A DNA stretch of 49,122 bases, from the NCBI RefSeq assembly GCF_003011895.2, contig NZ_PXWF02000313.1, positions 1-49,122 on the forward strand. The letters run 5' to 3'. Source of the stretch: Massilia glaciei (GTDB lineage Bacteria; Pseudomonadota; Gammaproteobacteria; Burkholderiales; Burkholderiaceae_D). Positions 1 to 9,368 of the stretch are shown here, piece after piece. Under the pieces are notes generated by a model. That model searched no databases. It worked only from the letters and a program-made list of their open reading frames with translations, and had not been told where the DNA came from. Numbering within the stretch: the stretch's first letter is position 1; each line of letters starts with the position of its first letter. A program made the translations under genes and the position numbers.

Positions 1-21
1 GGGGGGGGGGGGGGGGGGGGG
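1..21. other. Poly-G run at the window edge (probable artefact)
   Basis: Twenty-one consecutive G residues open the window. On the minus strand they would give a proline run inside the partial peptidase gene just after a normal-looking N-terminus. A homopolymer of this length at a sequence end is more like a read or contig-end artefact than genomic DNA, although the sequence alone cannot prove this. Confidence 0.6.
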
Positions 22-106
22 CGCGCACGACGAATTCGTTCGCGTCGTGCACGAGGGCGAGTTTTTGCCCGCCGCGATAGGTATAGCTTGGCGTACGGGT
101 GTCCAT
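1..106 (-). CDS. S8 (subtilase)-like serine peptidase, N-terminal fragment
   Basis: Only the 5' end is present; the gene runs off the left edge. The minus-strand ATG at 104-106 is preceded by a strong ribosome binding site (AAGGAG, five bases upstream). The visible residues begin MDTRTPSYTYRGGQKLAL and continue to a 'FVVR' motif. A 'YRYRGGQKL..L......FVVR' start is typical of a group of bacterial S8 family peptidases, which is the only basis for the name. The catalytic Asp/His/Ser region is outside the window. The last codons read into the poly-G run and are unreliable. Confidence 0.5.
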   Translation of the reverse strand, partial: MDTRTPSYTYRGGQKLALVHDANEFVVRAPPPPPP

Positions 107-200
107 GGACACTCCTTGTGTGCGGAAACATCACGGCCAGAGCGCAGCCCGTGCCTTTTTGACGCATCGCGGCACCGTTAGTTCTGGGCGCCGGAAAAGC

Positions 201-227
201 GGGGGCGCGGGTCCGGCCGGCGCCCCC
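201..227. other. GC-rich hairpin between divergent genes
   Basis: GGGGGCGC (201-208) pairs with GCGCCCCC (220-227). A run of seven T follows about 20 bases later rather than directly. It lies in the divergent gap (107-331) between the peptidase fragment and the chemoreceptor, so no annotated transcript ends here. No sigma28 or sigma54 promoter for the chemoreceptor could be recognised in this gap. Confidence 0.35.
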
Positions 228-331
228 TTACAAAGTGGATTCGGATTTTTTTCGTCCTGTCATGTGGAGGACATGCCCGGTTGCGACAATGCTCATAGGC
301 AATCAAATCGAATCCACTATGGAAAGAAAAC

Positions 332-2350
332 ATGGATACCATCCTGGCCAGGCTATTTCTTTGGCAAAAATTCCTAATTCTTGGGCTGATCGGCTGTGTG
401 CTGGTTGCGGCGCCGTTTGCACTCTACTTGCTTGAGTCAAATAAAGTCGTCGATGCGGCTGAACGTGAACTCGCCGGCCTCGCCCCGATTGCTGTGCTGA
501 CGCGCTCGATCGAGCAAGTCCAGTCGCATCGCGATCTATCCGCGCTGGTGCTCGGCGGTGTCGATGAAACCGCTGGCCCACTGGGAGCCAGGACGCTGGA
601 GGTCACGGCGACATTCGCCAAGGTCAATCAAACGATGCTTGGGCTCGCCAGCGACAACAAAGTCATCCCTGCCTGGAGACAGGCGATGAAAAATTGGACA
701 GCGCTGTCCGAGCGTATCAACAAGCGCTTCATCTCAGGCAAGGAGAGCCTGGCGGAGCACTCCGCGCTCGTGGCCGAACTCTTGGCGGTAAACCAGCTGC
801 TGGTGGCGTACTATGGGCTGAGCCTGGATCCGGATCCAGCGACCTACTATTTGGGCGATGCCGCCCTCGTCCAGTTGCCCGCGATCTCAGAGGAGCTCGG
901 AAAAATCCGTAGCAGGGGAGCGGCATTGCTCGCCGGCGGAACGGCTACGCAGCGTGACCGGATCGCGATGATGGCGTTGATCGACAAGGCCAATGATCGA
1001 TACGCCGGCCTGATGACGACCATATCGAGGGCCGGTGCGGCGGACCGGACGCTGGCCGCCGGGCTGCAAACGCGGGCCAAGGGCGCAATGGCCGCCGAGG
1101 ATCAGGCGATGCAAATCGCCCAAACCGACATCGTCGATGCCGATCCGCTGATGCTTGCGGGCGAGGATTACCGTGCCAAAATCAGCATTGCTGTCGACGC
1201 CCAAACGCGGTTGCGGGCCACTCTTCTTGAGGACATCACGCGCATGATTGAGGCGCGCCACGCCACGCTTTCGACGACGCGCAACCTTGTCTGCGCTTCG
1301 GTCGCGATTCTGGCCTTGTGCGCAGCGACATTCGGGATGCTGATCGCGCGTTCCATCACGCGGCCGCTGAATCAGGCTGTCGAAGTGGCGCGGCGCGTGG
1401 CGGCGGGAGATCTTACCAGCCGTGTTAGCGGAAAATCGGCGAATGAAACGGGGCAGCTCCTGCGGAGCCTTCAGGAAATGATCGACAGCTTGGCAAACAT
1501 CGTCAGCCAAGTCCGCACAGGCACGCACACGGTCGCCACCGCGGCAAATCAGATGGCTGCGGGAACCTCCGAATTGATGACCCGTACTGATAGGCAAGCG
1601 ACATCGCTGGAAGAAACCGCGATGTCCCTGCAGCAACTCACCCAAGCCGTCCGGCACAACAGCGAAAACGCGCAACAGGCGACCAGTTTCGCCGGGTGCG
1701 CTTCCGAGATCGCAAAAAGGGGAGGCACGGTTGTCGCGCAAGTGGTCGATACCATGGGCTCGATCCAGCAATCGGCGGCCAAGATCATTGAGATAGTCAC
1801 CATCATTGACGGCATCGCGTTCCAGACCAATATCCTGGCGCTGAACGCGGCCGTGGAGGCGGCACGCGCGGGCGAACATGGCCGCGGCTTTGCCGTTGTC
1901 GCGGCCGAGGTGAGAAACCTCGCGCAGCGCTCGGCGGTCGCGGCCAAGGAGATCAAGATGTTGATAAACGATTCGGCCAAGAAAGTCGAGGTCGGCAATG
2001 TGTTGGTCGCAGATGCGGGCGCGACGATGACGCGGGTCGTCGAGAGCGTGCTCAAGGTGACGACGATGATCGCCTGCATCAGCCAGGCCAGCGACGGGCA
2101 GCTCAGGAGCATTGAGCAAATCAACGTGGCGATGGGTGAGATGGACAAGGTCACCCAGCAAAACGCGGCACTGGTCGAAGAGGCCACCGCGGCGGCCGAC
2201 TCACTGCTCGACGAGGCGAACTGCCAGACCGATGTGGTCAGCATTTTTTCGATTCTGCATTCCGACAGCGCGACGATCGGGATTGATGGCGTGCCCCGGC
2301 GGGGGCGGAGTCCGCTAAATGGCGCGCCAAGACTGCGGATTGCGGCGTAG
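332..2350 (+). CDS. Methyl-accepting chemotaxis protein (chemoreceptor)
   Basis: A 672-residue transmembrane chemoreceptor that would sense a periplasmic ligand and control CheA. The order is: membrane segment at about 14-34, a large helical periplasmic region of about 280 residues, a second membrane segment at about 318-338, a HAMP linker beginning with 'ITRPLNQAV', and a cytoplasmic coiled-coil signalling domain. The highly conserved hairpin tip is clear at about 488-542 ([20 protein letters not shown], then [12 protein letters not shown]). The C-terminus has no CheR-tethering pentapeptide of the NWETF type. The start is supported by GGAAAG nine bases upstream. The ligand cannot be predicted. 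It stands alone, with no che or flagellar genes nearby. Confidence 0.93.
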   Translation: MDTILARLFLWQKFLILGLIGCVLVAAPFALYLLESNKVVDAAERELAGLAPIAVLTRSIEQVQSHRDLSALVLGGVDETAGPLGARTLEVTATFAKVNQTMLGLASDNKVIPAWRQAMKNWTALSERINKRFISGKESLAEHSALVAELLAVNQLLVAYYGLSLDPDPATYYLGDAALVQLPAISEELGKIRSRGAALLAGGTATQRDRIAMMALIDKANDRYAGLMTTISRAGAADRTLAAGLQTRAKGAMAAEDQAMQIAQTDIVDADPLMLAGEDYRAKISIAVDAQTRLRATLLEDITRMIEARHATLSTTRNLVCASVAILALCAATFGMLIARSITRPLNQAVEVARRVAAGDLTSRVSGKSANETGQLLRSLQEMIDSLANIVSQVRTGTHTVATAANQMAAGTSELMTRTDRQATSLEETAMSLQQLTQAVRHNSENAQQATSFAGCASEIAKRGGTVVAQVVDTMGSIQQSAAKIIEIVTIIDGIAFQTNILALNAAVEAARAGEHGRGFAVVAAEVRNLAQRSAVAAKEIKMLINDSAKKVEVGNVLVADAGATMTRVVESVLKVTTMIACISQASDGQLRSIEQINVAMGEMDKVTQQNAALVEEATAAADSLLDEANCQTDVVSIFSILHSDSATIGIDGVPRRGRSPLNGAPRLRIAA

Positions 2351-2435
2351 CCAGTTGGCGTCTGGCGCGGCGGGACCACAAATCGGTCAAGCCGTTGCCG
2401 CCACTTTCAGGTATCGAAACAGGTCTCCTCATCTA

Positions 2436-2464
2436 TCGAACGCGGGTTCGAGCACCGCGTTCGA
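2436..2464. terminator. Candidate bidirectional hairpin between convergent genes
   Basis: TCGAACGCGG (2436-2445) pairs perfectly with CCGCGTTCGA (2455-2464) across a nine-base loop. It lies between the end of the chemoreceptor and the end of the convergent minus-strand gene, where a shared terminator would be expected. There is no T-tract on either side, so intrinsic termination is uncertain. Confidence 0.35.
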
Positions 2465-2529
2465 AGCACCGGGGCCGGCGAAGTGGTGACGCCTTGCGGG
2501 CGGCGATCCTCATACAAGTTTCCCTTCCG

Positions 2530-3108
2530 TTACTGGCCAGTCCGTGGCCAGTCCGGCACCGCGCCCCCGTAAAAACTCGCTTCGATCGGGACCAGGTATT
2601 GCCCGACAAATGCTCCGCCATGCTTCGACTGGCGAAGTGCCATATGCCATTGGCCGAGGACGGGAAAAAGTTGGGCGGAATCTTGGGCCGCGTCGATACG
2701 CCTTCGAATATCGGAGGAGAGCAATCCCAAATATTTCAGTGCGGTTTCGGACAGCAGTCGCTTGAGCGCGGCGATCTTCTCGGGGTCCTCCGTCATCCCC
2801 GGTGGCGGCCCGCTGGACGCCGGCTCAACAACGATGGGCGCCATCGACGCGGTCGTGGTTTCCTGCTGCGAGATCATCTCTTGTTGCTGCAGAAAATCGA
2901 CAATCCTTGCGAGCTCCTCCTCAGGGACAATCTTGTTTATGTCATGCAGCTGTTTGACGCCGTCGACCAAGATGAGCACATGCCGCTGCCGGCTGCTCAA
3001 GCCAAGGCTGCGTTGCGCGACCTCATTGCGGCCTTTGGCCGTCTTCGTGAAAACGGCGCCGCGATGCAAGGTCGATGCGATCGATTGTATCTGCCTAATT
3101 TCCCTCAT
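2530..3108 (-). CDS. Conserved hypothetical protein, possible winged-helix N-terminus
   Basis: A 192-residue soluble protein without signal peptide or membrane segments. Residues about 20-75 (starting 'VFTKTAKGRNEVAQR' and containing 'LLVDG'-type LILVDG) resemble the N-terminal module of uncharacterised betaproteobacterial proteins, which looks like a small winged-helix fold. A proline-rich linker (about 95-105, SSGPPPG) joins a helical C-terminal part containing 'ALKRLLSETALKYLGLLS'. Codon use is normal for the window and the frame is open throughout, so it is likely real. It is transcribed divergently from pstS. The start is tentative because no strong ribosome binding site is visible. No function is assigned. 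Confidence 0.65.
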   Translation of the reverse strand: MREIRQIQSIASTLHRGAVFTKTAKGRNEVAQRSLGLSSRQRHVLILVDGVKQLHDINKIVPEEELARIVDFLQQQEMISQQETTTASMAPIVVEPASSGPPPGMTEDPEKIAALKRLLSETALKYLGLLSSDIRRRIDAAQDSAQLFPVLGQWHMALRQSKHGGAFVGQYLVPIEASFYGGAVPDWPRTGQ

Positions 3109-3259
3109 GGATTCAGCGAGCGCCTCAAGAACTAATATTTTATGTGGGCAAGATTACCGGGTCATTTCACGCAACAGGTTTATCGCATGCACAGGCAATT
3201 CATGCTGGCCAACATGTGTGGCCGGCGTTCTCGGCGCCTCCATCGACTCCGCATGCAAA

Positions 3260-3285
3260 CAAGCCCGGCATCCCTGCCGGGCTTG
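3260..3285 (+). terminator. Terminator-like hairpin upstream of pstS
   Basis: CAAGCCCGGCA (3260-3270) pairs perfectly with TGCCGGGCTTG (3275-3285) around a four-base loop, followed by TTCCGTTTT. This is a strong 11-bp stem, but it sits between the divergent 5' ends of the hypothetical gene and pstS, so no annotated gene ends here. It may end a short unannotated transcript starting near 3110-3200, or act in the pstS leader. Confidence 0.45.
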
Positions 3286-3413
3286 TTCCGTTTTCCCGTC
3301 CAGCCCTTGCAATTCGTCACATCGGTGCAAGCGCTGACAGCCGGGCCCCGTCATTACCGCGTAATATTTTCCGGCCAAGATGAACTTGATGTCTAAACCC
3401 AAAGGAGTAGTTC

Positions 3414-4421
3414 ATGAATGCATCACATATCGGCATCCTCTCATCCCTTCTTGCGACGGCAACGCTTTCATTGGCTGCGGCAACCGCGCAAGCCCAGCCG
3501 ATCGTCAAGATCGATGGATCGAGCACGGTGTTTCCGCCGACCGAAGCTGTGGCGGAGGATTTTCAAAAGTCGAAAAAGGGCGCCATCAAGGTAACCGTCG
3601 GCATTTCGGGCACTGGCGGCGGCTTCAAGAAATTTTGCCGTGGCGAGATCGACATCTCGAACGCATCGCGTCCAATCCTAAAAAAGGAGATGGAGGAATG
3701 CGCAAAGGCCGGCATCAAATATGTCGAGTTGCCGATCGGCTTCGACGCGTTGACCGTGGTGGTCAATCCAAAAAATAAATTCCTCAGCCGAATGACCGTC
3801 GAGGAGCTGAAAAAGCTCTGGGAACCGGCCGCGCAGGGCGTCATCACGCGCTGGAACCAGGTCAACCCGGCCTGGCCCGATGCCCCGATCAAATTGTTCG
3901 GCGCTGGTTCCGATTCCGGCACCTTCGACTATTTCACCGAAGCGGTCGTAGGCAAGGCCAAGTCCAGCCGCGGCGACTATACGGCATCGGAAGATGACAA
4001 CGTCCTCGTGCAGGGCGTTTCGCGCGACATCAACGCCATCGGCTACTTCGGCTACGCGTACTACTACGAAAACGCCAAGAAGCTCAAAGCCGTGGCGATC
4101 GTCGAAAAAGCCGGCAAGCCGGCGGTGCTGCCTTCGATGAACACCGTACTCGACGGCACCTACCAGCCACTGGCGCGGCCGATTTTCATCTACGTCAACG
4201 CGAAATCGATCGAGAAGCCTGAAGTCAGGGAATTCGTCGAGTACTACCTCCGGAACGGCAAGAAGCTCGTCGCCGAAGTCAAGTACGTGCCACTGAACGA
4301 TTTGGACTACAAGCACGCGCTGAGCAATTTCAGTAAAAGGAAGACCGGCACGGCATTCGGTGGCGAGGCCGAGGTCGGCGTCAAGGTTTCCGAACTGTTG
4401 GCCCGCAATCCGACGGAATAA
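3414..4421 (+). CDS. pstS: Phosphate ABC transporter substrate-binding protein PstS
   Basis: A 335-residue periplasmic phosphate receptor. The Sec signal peptide (1 to about 27, ending AATAQA) is followed by the phosphate-loop motif 'KIDGSSTVFPPTEA' (about 31-44). The second loop 'SGTGGGFKKFCRGEIDI' and the later 'GSDSGTFDYF' are the other expected ligand contacts. A strong ribosome binding site (AAGGAG) precedes the ATG. It heads the cluster pstS-pstC-pstA-pstB-phoU-phoB, the usual order for high-affinity phosphate uptake. Pho regulon control is expected from family knowledge, but no convincing 11-bp-period Pho box was recognised upstream. Confidence 0.95.
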   Translation: MNASHIGILSSLLATATLSLAAATAQAQPIVKIDGSSTVFPPTEAVAEDFQKSKKGAIKVTVGISGTGGGFKKFCRGEIDISNASRPILKKEMEECAKAGIKYVELPIGFDALTVVVNPKNKFLSRMTVEELKKLWEPAAQGVITRWNQVNPAWPDAPIKLFGAGSDSGTFDYFTEAVVGKAKSSRGDYTASEDDNVLVQGVSRDINAIGYFGYAYYYENAKKLKAVAIVEKAGKPAVLPSMNTVLDGTYQPLARPIFIYVNAKSIEKPEVREFVEYYLRNGKKLVAEVKYVPLNDLDYKHALSNFSKRKTGTAFGGEAEVGVKVSELLARNPTE

Positions 4422-4493
4422 GTTTTCACCCTGGTTGTGACGCAGCAAACGCGCGGCCTGCGAAGGTCGCGCGAATTAACCCGAAAGTTCGCC

Positions 4494-5444
4494 ATGAGCG
4501 CCCAGTTGACTCATCTATCCGTACCAATGACGCCACGGCCCATTTCGGGCCGGCTCCGCAAAAACGCGCTTCGCAACATCAAGGAACGCTCCATCGAAGC
4601 GGTGCTGCTTGCCGCCGCCTCCGTCGCCGTGTTCACGACGATTGCGATCCTCTATATCCTGATCGGCGAGACCATCGATTTCTTCAAGCACGTTACGATC
4701 GGGCGCTTCTTGACCGATCGTCAATGGACACCGCTGTTCGACGACGCGCACTTCGGCATCATCGTCCTGTTGACGGGCACGCTGACGAGCACCGCGGTCG
4801 CCCTCATGGTCGCCATTCCGCTCGGCACCGTCATCGCCATCTACCTGTCCGAGTTCGCGGGCCATCGCACCCGCGAGATCGTCAAGCCGATCCTCGAACT
4901 GCTGTCGGGCGTGCCGACGATCGTGTTCGGCTACTTCGCCCTGTTGTTCGTCACACCGCTGTTGCAGCAATTGATTCCAAGCCTTCCCGGGTTCTCCATC
5001 CTGTCGGCCGGCCTGGTGATGGGGATCATGATTGTTCCCTACGTGAGTTCCTTGTCCGAGGACGCCATGCGCGCCGTGCCGATGAGCTTGCGCGAAGGTT
5101 CCTACGCGATGGGCGGGACGCGCCTGCAAACGGCGCTGCGCGTCGTCATGCCGGCCGCCACCTCCGGCATCGCGTCGGCCTATATCCTGGGAAGCTCCCG
5201 GGCGGTGGGCGAGACCATGATCGTGGCCATCGCCGGAGGCATGCAGCCAAGCCTGACGCTCAATCCGCTCGAGCCGGCCGCGACCATCACGACCTATATC
5301 GTGCAGGTCGCCCTAGGGGACCTTCCGCACGGATCGACCGGCTACCAGACGATCTTCGCGGCCGGCCTGACCCTGATGCTCATCACGCTGACGTTCAACG
5401 TGGTCGGCTATTTCCTGCGCAAGCGATTCCGTGAAACCTACTAA
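4494..5444 (+). CDS. pstC: Phosphate ABC transporter permease PstC
   Basis: A 316-residue inner-membrane permease with about six transmembrane helices. The first is at about 25-45 after a basic N-terminal region. The cytoplasmic coupling loop 'EDAMRAVPMSLREGSYAMGG' is the EAA-type motif that contacts PstB. The ATG at 4494 was chosen because the protein from there matches the family length. An in-frame GTG at 4437 and an ATG at 4530 are alternatives, none with a strong ribosome binding site. It follows pstS by 72 bases and precedes pstA by 11, consistent with one operon. Confidence 0.93.
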   Translation: MSAQLTHLSVPMTPRPISGRLRKNALRNIKERSIEAVLLAAASVAVFTTIAILYILIGETIDFFKHVTIGRFLTDRQWTPLFDDAHFGIIVLLTGTLTSTAVALMVAIPLGTVIAIYLSEFAGHRTREIVKPILELLSGVPTIVFGYFALLFVTPLLQQLIPSLPGFSILSAGLVMGIMIVPYVSSLSEDAMRAVPMSLREGSYAMGGTRLQTALRVVMPAATSGIASAYILGSSRAVGETMIVAIAGGMQPSLTLNPLEPAATITTYIVQVALGDLPHGSTGYQTIFAAGLTLMLITLTFNVVGYFLRKRFRETY

Positions 5445-5455
5445 TTAATGCGCCC

Positions 5456-6385
5456 ATGAAAAAAACATCCCAAACAACGGCGGACATCCGCCGCATGGTC
5501 AAGAAGAGCAAGCGGTGGGATCTATGGTTCATCATGCTCGGTGTTTTCTGCATGTTGATCTGCCTGATCGCGCTCGCCGCCCTCTTTCTCGAAATGGCGG
5601 TCAAGGGCATGGGGCGCGTGGACGGCGATTTCTTCATGAACTTCCCGTCGCGCCGCGCCGGCGAAGCGGGCATCCTGTCGGCCTGGGTCGGATCGGTCCT
5701 CGTCATGTTTGTGACGGCGGTGGCGGCCATCCCGCTTGGCATCGCCGCCGGCATCTACCTTGAGGAATACTCCAGGAAGGACTGGGTGGCCGACCTCATC
5801 GAGATCAATATCACGAACCTGGCAGGCGTTCCCTCGATCGTCTACGGACTTCTGGCGCTGGGCCTGTTCGTGCACCAGCTTGGATTCGGCCAAAGCATTC
5901 TTTCGGCCGGGCTCACGCTTGCCTTGCTGATCCTGCCGATCGTGATCGTGGCGACGCGCGAATCGATCCGTGCGATTCCGGAAATGATACGCGAGGGCGC
6001 TTATGCGCTGGGCGCGACGAAATGGCAGGCGGTGCAGCACCACATCGTGCCGTATTCGATGCCGGGCATCCTCACCGGCGTGATCATCGGCATGGCGCGC
6101 GCGATCGGCGAGACCGCCCCCATCATCACGATCGGCGCCCTGACCTTTATTGCCTTTCTCCCTCCAGCGCCGTTCACCGGCACGCCGCCGGCGGGGATGT
6201 TCGATTGGCTGTCGTCGCCCTTCACCGTCATGCCCATCCAGATGTTCAACTGGACTTCACGTCCGGAGGAAGCGTTCCAGACCAACGCCGCGGCTGCCGG
6301 CTTCGTCCTCGTCCTGATGACGCTGGCGATGAACGGCCTGGCGATCTGGCTGCGCTATCGCTGGCGTAAAAATATCAATTGGTAA
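5456..6385 (+). CDS. pstA: Phosphate ABC transporter permease PstA
   Basis: A 309-residue membrane permease, the partner of PstC in the phosphate channel. The first helix is at about 23-47, preceded by a basic cytoplasmic tail. The coupling motif 'ESIRAIPEMIREGAYALGA' is conserved, as are the following 'GIITG'-type helix residues (GILTGVIIGMARAIGETAP). A long extracytoplasmic loop with 'FDWLSSPFTVMPIQMFNW' lies near the C-terminus, as is usual in PstA. It starts 11 bases after pstC and ends 11 bases before pstB, so translation is closely coupled. Confidence 0.94.
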   Translation: MKKTSQTTADIRRMVKKSKRWDLWFIMLGVFCMLICLIALAALFLEMAVKGMGRVDGDFFMNFPSRRAGEAGILSAWVGSVLVMFVTAVAAIPLGIAAGIYLEEYSRKDWVADLIEINITNLAGVPSIVYGLLALGLFVHQLGFGQSILSAGLTLALLILPIVIVATRESIRAIPEMIREGAYALGATKWQAVQHHIVPYSMPGILTGVIIGMARAIGETAPIITIGALTFIAFLPPAPFTGTPPAGMFDWLSSPFTVMPIQMFNWTSRPEEAFQTNAAAAGFVLVLMTLAMNGLAIWLRYRWRKNINW

Positions 6386-6396
6386 CAGGATAAACC

Positions 6397-7209
<813 letters not shown>

Positions 7210-7237
7210 TCCCGCGATTGAACATTAAGGAAATTCC

Positions 7238-7942
7238 ATGCCCATCGATCACTCGTCGAAACAATACGACCACGATCTCGAAGAAATTCGCTCCAACTTC
7301 CTGCTCATGGGCGGCCTGGTGGAGAGCCAGTTTCAAGAAGCCGTGGCGTGCTTCCAAACCGGCAAAGCTTCTGACGCCGACCGCATTGTCAAGGCGGACG
7401 AGAAGGTGAACCGGCTGGAAATCGAACTCGATGATGCATGCAGCCATCTCATCGTGCGCCGCCAGCCCGCCGCCAACGACCTGCGTATGGTCATGGCGAC
7501 GATCAAGGCGATCACGGACCTTGAGCGCATCGGCGACGAGGCCGCCAAGATTGCCCGCACCGCGAGGACGATCTCGGAGCGCAGCGTCATTTCGATCAAT
7601 CATTATGAGGCGATCAGGGTGATTGCCCAGCGCGCCGGCGACATGCTGCATGGGGCATTGGACGCTTTCGCCAGGTTGGACCAGAAAAACCCGCTCGCCC
7701 TGATAGCGCAGGATCAGGCCGTCGACCATGAATTCCGCACCGTCCTGCGGACCATGATCACTTTCATGATGGAGGACCCGCGCACCATTTCCGTCGCCCT
7801 CGACATCATATGGGTGTCCAAGGCGATGGAGCGCATTGGCGACCATGCAAAAAATATCGCCGAGTATGTGATCTATATTGTTGACGGAAAGGACATCCGG
7901 CACACGGGATACGGCCTGCCGAAGCAGGACGTCGTCGCCTGA
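7238..7942 (+). CDS. phoU: Phosphate transport regulator PhoU
   Basis: A 234-residue, all-helical cytoplasmic protein with the two repeated three-helix PhoU domains. The metal-site motif of the first repeat is visible as 'DLERIGDEAAKIAR' (about 91-104) and that of the second as 'KAMERIGDHAKNIAEYV' (about 189-205). PhoU links Pst transporter state to PhoR/PhoB signalling. A good ribosome binding site (AAGGAA) precedes the start. The stop overlaps the phoB start as TGATG, indicating translational coupling of the repressor-like sensor component with the response regulator. Confidence 0.95.
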   Translation: MPIDHSSKQYDHDLEEIRSNFLLMGGLVESQFQEAVACFQTGKASDADRIVKADEKVNRLEIELDDACSHLIVRRQPAANDLRMVMATIKAITDLERIGDEAAKIARTARTISERSVISINHYEAIRVIAQRAGDMLHGALDAFARLDQKNPLALIAQDQAVDHEFRTVLRTMITFMMEDPRTISVALDIIWVSKAMERIGDHAKNIAEYVIYIVDGKDIRHTGYGLPKQDVVA

Positions 7943-8721
7943 TGGGCGCCAATGCCATCGGCAAGACACTCGTGCTGGTGGTGGAGGACGAGCACCCAAT
8001 CGCCGAACTGATCAAATTCACGCTGCGGTCCGTGGACTGCCAGGTCGCGGCTGTGCACAGCGTGCGTGAGGCGTGGGAATTCATCGCACACCGGCCACCG
8101 CAGCTCGTGCTTCTCGATTGGATGTTGCCTGACGAGTCCGGCCTGGCGCTATTGTCCCGGATGCGCGCGGAGCAGCTGTTCGACAAAGTACCCATCATCA
8201 TGTTGACGGCGAGGAGCATGGAGGAGGACATGATCGCCAGTCTCGACCGCGGCGCGGAGGATTACATCACCAAGCCGTTCTCGCCCCGCGAACTGGCGGC
8301 GCGGGTTGACGCCGCACTGCGCCGCGGCCCGCCCGAACGCTCGCTCGCGATCCTGTCGCTGGGCCCCGTGGCGATTGATCCGTCGACCCTGATGGTCAGC
8401 GTGGACGGGCGCGCGATCGATATCGGCCACGCCGAGGTCAAGCTGCTCAATTTCCTCCTGGCGCATCCGGAGCGCGTGTTCTCGCGCGGACAGTTGCTCG
8501 ACAAGGTTTGGGGCCACCAAATCGTGATGGAGGAACGCTCGGTCGATGCACACGTACTGCGGCTGCGCCGCGCCCTGGGCAATGCCAGTCACATGGTGAA
8601 AACCGTGCGCAGTGTCGGATACATGCTATCGGCGTGCGCCCCTACGCATGACGATGCTGAAAAGCGCCAATACGCCAACGAGGACCGTCCATGCCCGATG
8701 ACCTCGATTATTGCGTCCTGA
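7942..8721 (+). CDS. phoB: Phosphate regulon response regulator PhoB
   Basis: A 259-residue OmpR/PhoB-family regulator. The receiver domain (about 10-130) carries the acidic pair 'VVEDE', phospho-acceptor Asp59 in 'LLDWMLPDESG', Thr in 'IMLTA' and Lys in 'YITKPFSP'. The winged-helix DNA-binding domain (about 145-235) contains 'GHAEVKLLNFLLAHPERVFSR' split by the recognition 'ERSVDAHVLRLRRAL'. The protein extends about 25 residues beyond the usual PhoB end, overlapping the next gene by 31 bases. The partner kinase PhoR, usually next to phoB, is absent from the window. Confidence 0.92.
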   Translation: MGANAIGKTLVLVVEDEHPIAELIKFTLRSVDCQVAAVHSVREAWEFIAHRPPQLVLLDWMLPDESGLALLSRMRAEQLFDKVPIIMLTARSMEEDMIASLDRGAEDYITKPFSPRELAARVDAALRRGPPERSLAILSLGPVAIDPSTLMVSVDGRAIDIGHAEVKLLNFLLAHPERVFSRGQLLDKVWGHQIVMEERSVDAHVLRLRRALGNASHMVKTVRSVGYMLSACAPTHDDAEKRQYANEDRPCPMTSIIAS

Positions 8722-9239
8722 TCTTCCACGATGGCAAGGGGTTCGTCGCCCAGATCTTGAATCAACCAGGATGCATCGGACGGGGCCGCACCCATGCGGA
8801 AGCGCTCGAGCGTGCCGCAAACGCGATGGGGGAATTGGAGGGCAACAAAGGCGCCAAGCCGCGGGGTGGCGGCCGCGAGGCGCGGCCGTGCCGGCGCCCT
8901 CTGAAGCGACGCCATGTCTCGGCCGCGAAAGCGCTGCTGCTTGAAAAATACGGAAATCTGTCAAACCGGGAGATCGCGGCGCGCATAGGGGTGGTCGAGC
9001 GCGATGCGCCGACCATGTTGTCGATGGCGCTGTCCGGACGTGGTTCGCGGCGTGTGCGCTGCGCGATCGCCGTCGCGCTCGGCGACTTGCCTTCCAGGCT
9101 GTGGCCGGACCGTCCGCCAAAATTCATGGCCGACGATGACGCGCAATTCAATGAACTCACGCGGCAGGATGCAACGGCGTGTTGCGCGTCCCAGTGTCAA
9201 AACGGCGGGACGGACAAGCATTGGCGGGGCAGCCTTTAA
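8691..9239 (+). CDS. HicB-like domain fused to an HTH-like domain, no HicA partner
   Basis: A 182-residue protein. Residues about 4-45 match the HicB antitoxin fold pattern: a short strand, 'GFVAQILNQPGCIGRGRTH', then 'EALERAANAMGEL'. A basic linker follows. Residues about 80-145 look like a helix-turn-helix of the Ner/Nlp kind, with 'NREIAARIGV' and the characteristic 'AIAVALGDLPSRLWPDRPP'. The ribosome binding site (GAGGAC) lies inside the phoB 3' end, and the gene overlaps phoB by 31 bases, so the two are probably co-translated. HicB proteins normally neutralise HicA, but no hicA follows here. A DNA-binding regulatory role linked to the phosphate operon is an inference. Confidence 0.7.
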   Translation: MPDDLDYCVLIFHDGKGFVAQILNQPGCIGRGRTHAEALERAANAMGELEGNKGAKPRGGGREARPCRRPLKRRHVSAAKALLLEKYGNLSNREIAARIGVVERDAPTMLSMALSGRGSRRVRCAIAVALGDLPSRLWPDRPPKFMADDDAQFNELTRQDATACCASQCQNGGTDKHWRGSL

Positions 9240-9322
9240 ACTGGAAAAATCCGGGTTCATGTGAAAGTGCTTTCGATGCCACCAGGCAAAAATAGCCCCA
9301 TAAATACCCTTTACTTTCATAG

Positions 9323-9338
9323 TTCTATAATTGTAGAA
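9323..9338 (+). promoter_or_regulatory. Ars operon promoter with ArsR-type operator palindrome
   Basis: TTCTATAATTGTAGAA is an inverted repeat with matching arms TTCTA and TAGAA. It contains an exact TATAAT (-10) at 9326-9331. A palindrome over the -10 box directly upstream of an arsR start is the expected arrangement for autorepression by ArsR. No good -35 hexamer was recognised. The repressor gene behind it is truncated, so the site may now be unoccupied or bound by an ArsR encoded elsewhere. Confidence 0.6.
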
Positions 9339-9368
9339 TTGTGGAACCTTTGGAAGGGGCAACAAAAA

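Noticed and set aside
3314-3360. Pho box upstream of pstS
   Set aside because: CTGACAG and CCGTCAT occur near 3334 and 3348 but not with the 11-bp period of a Pho box, so no claim is made.
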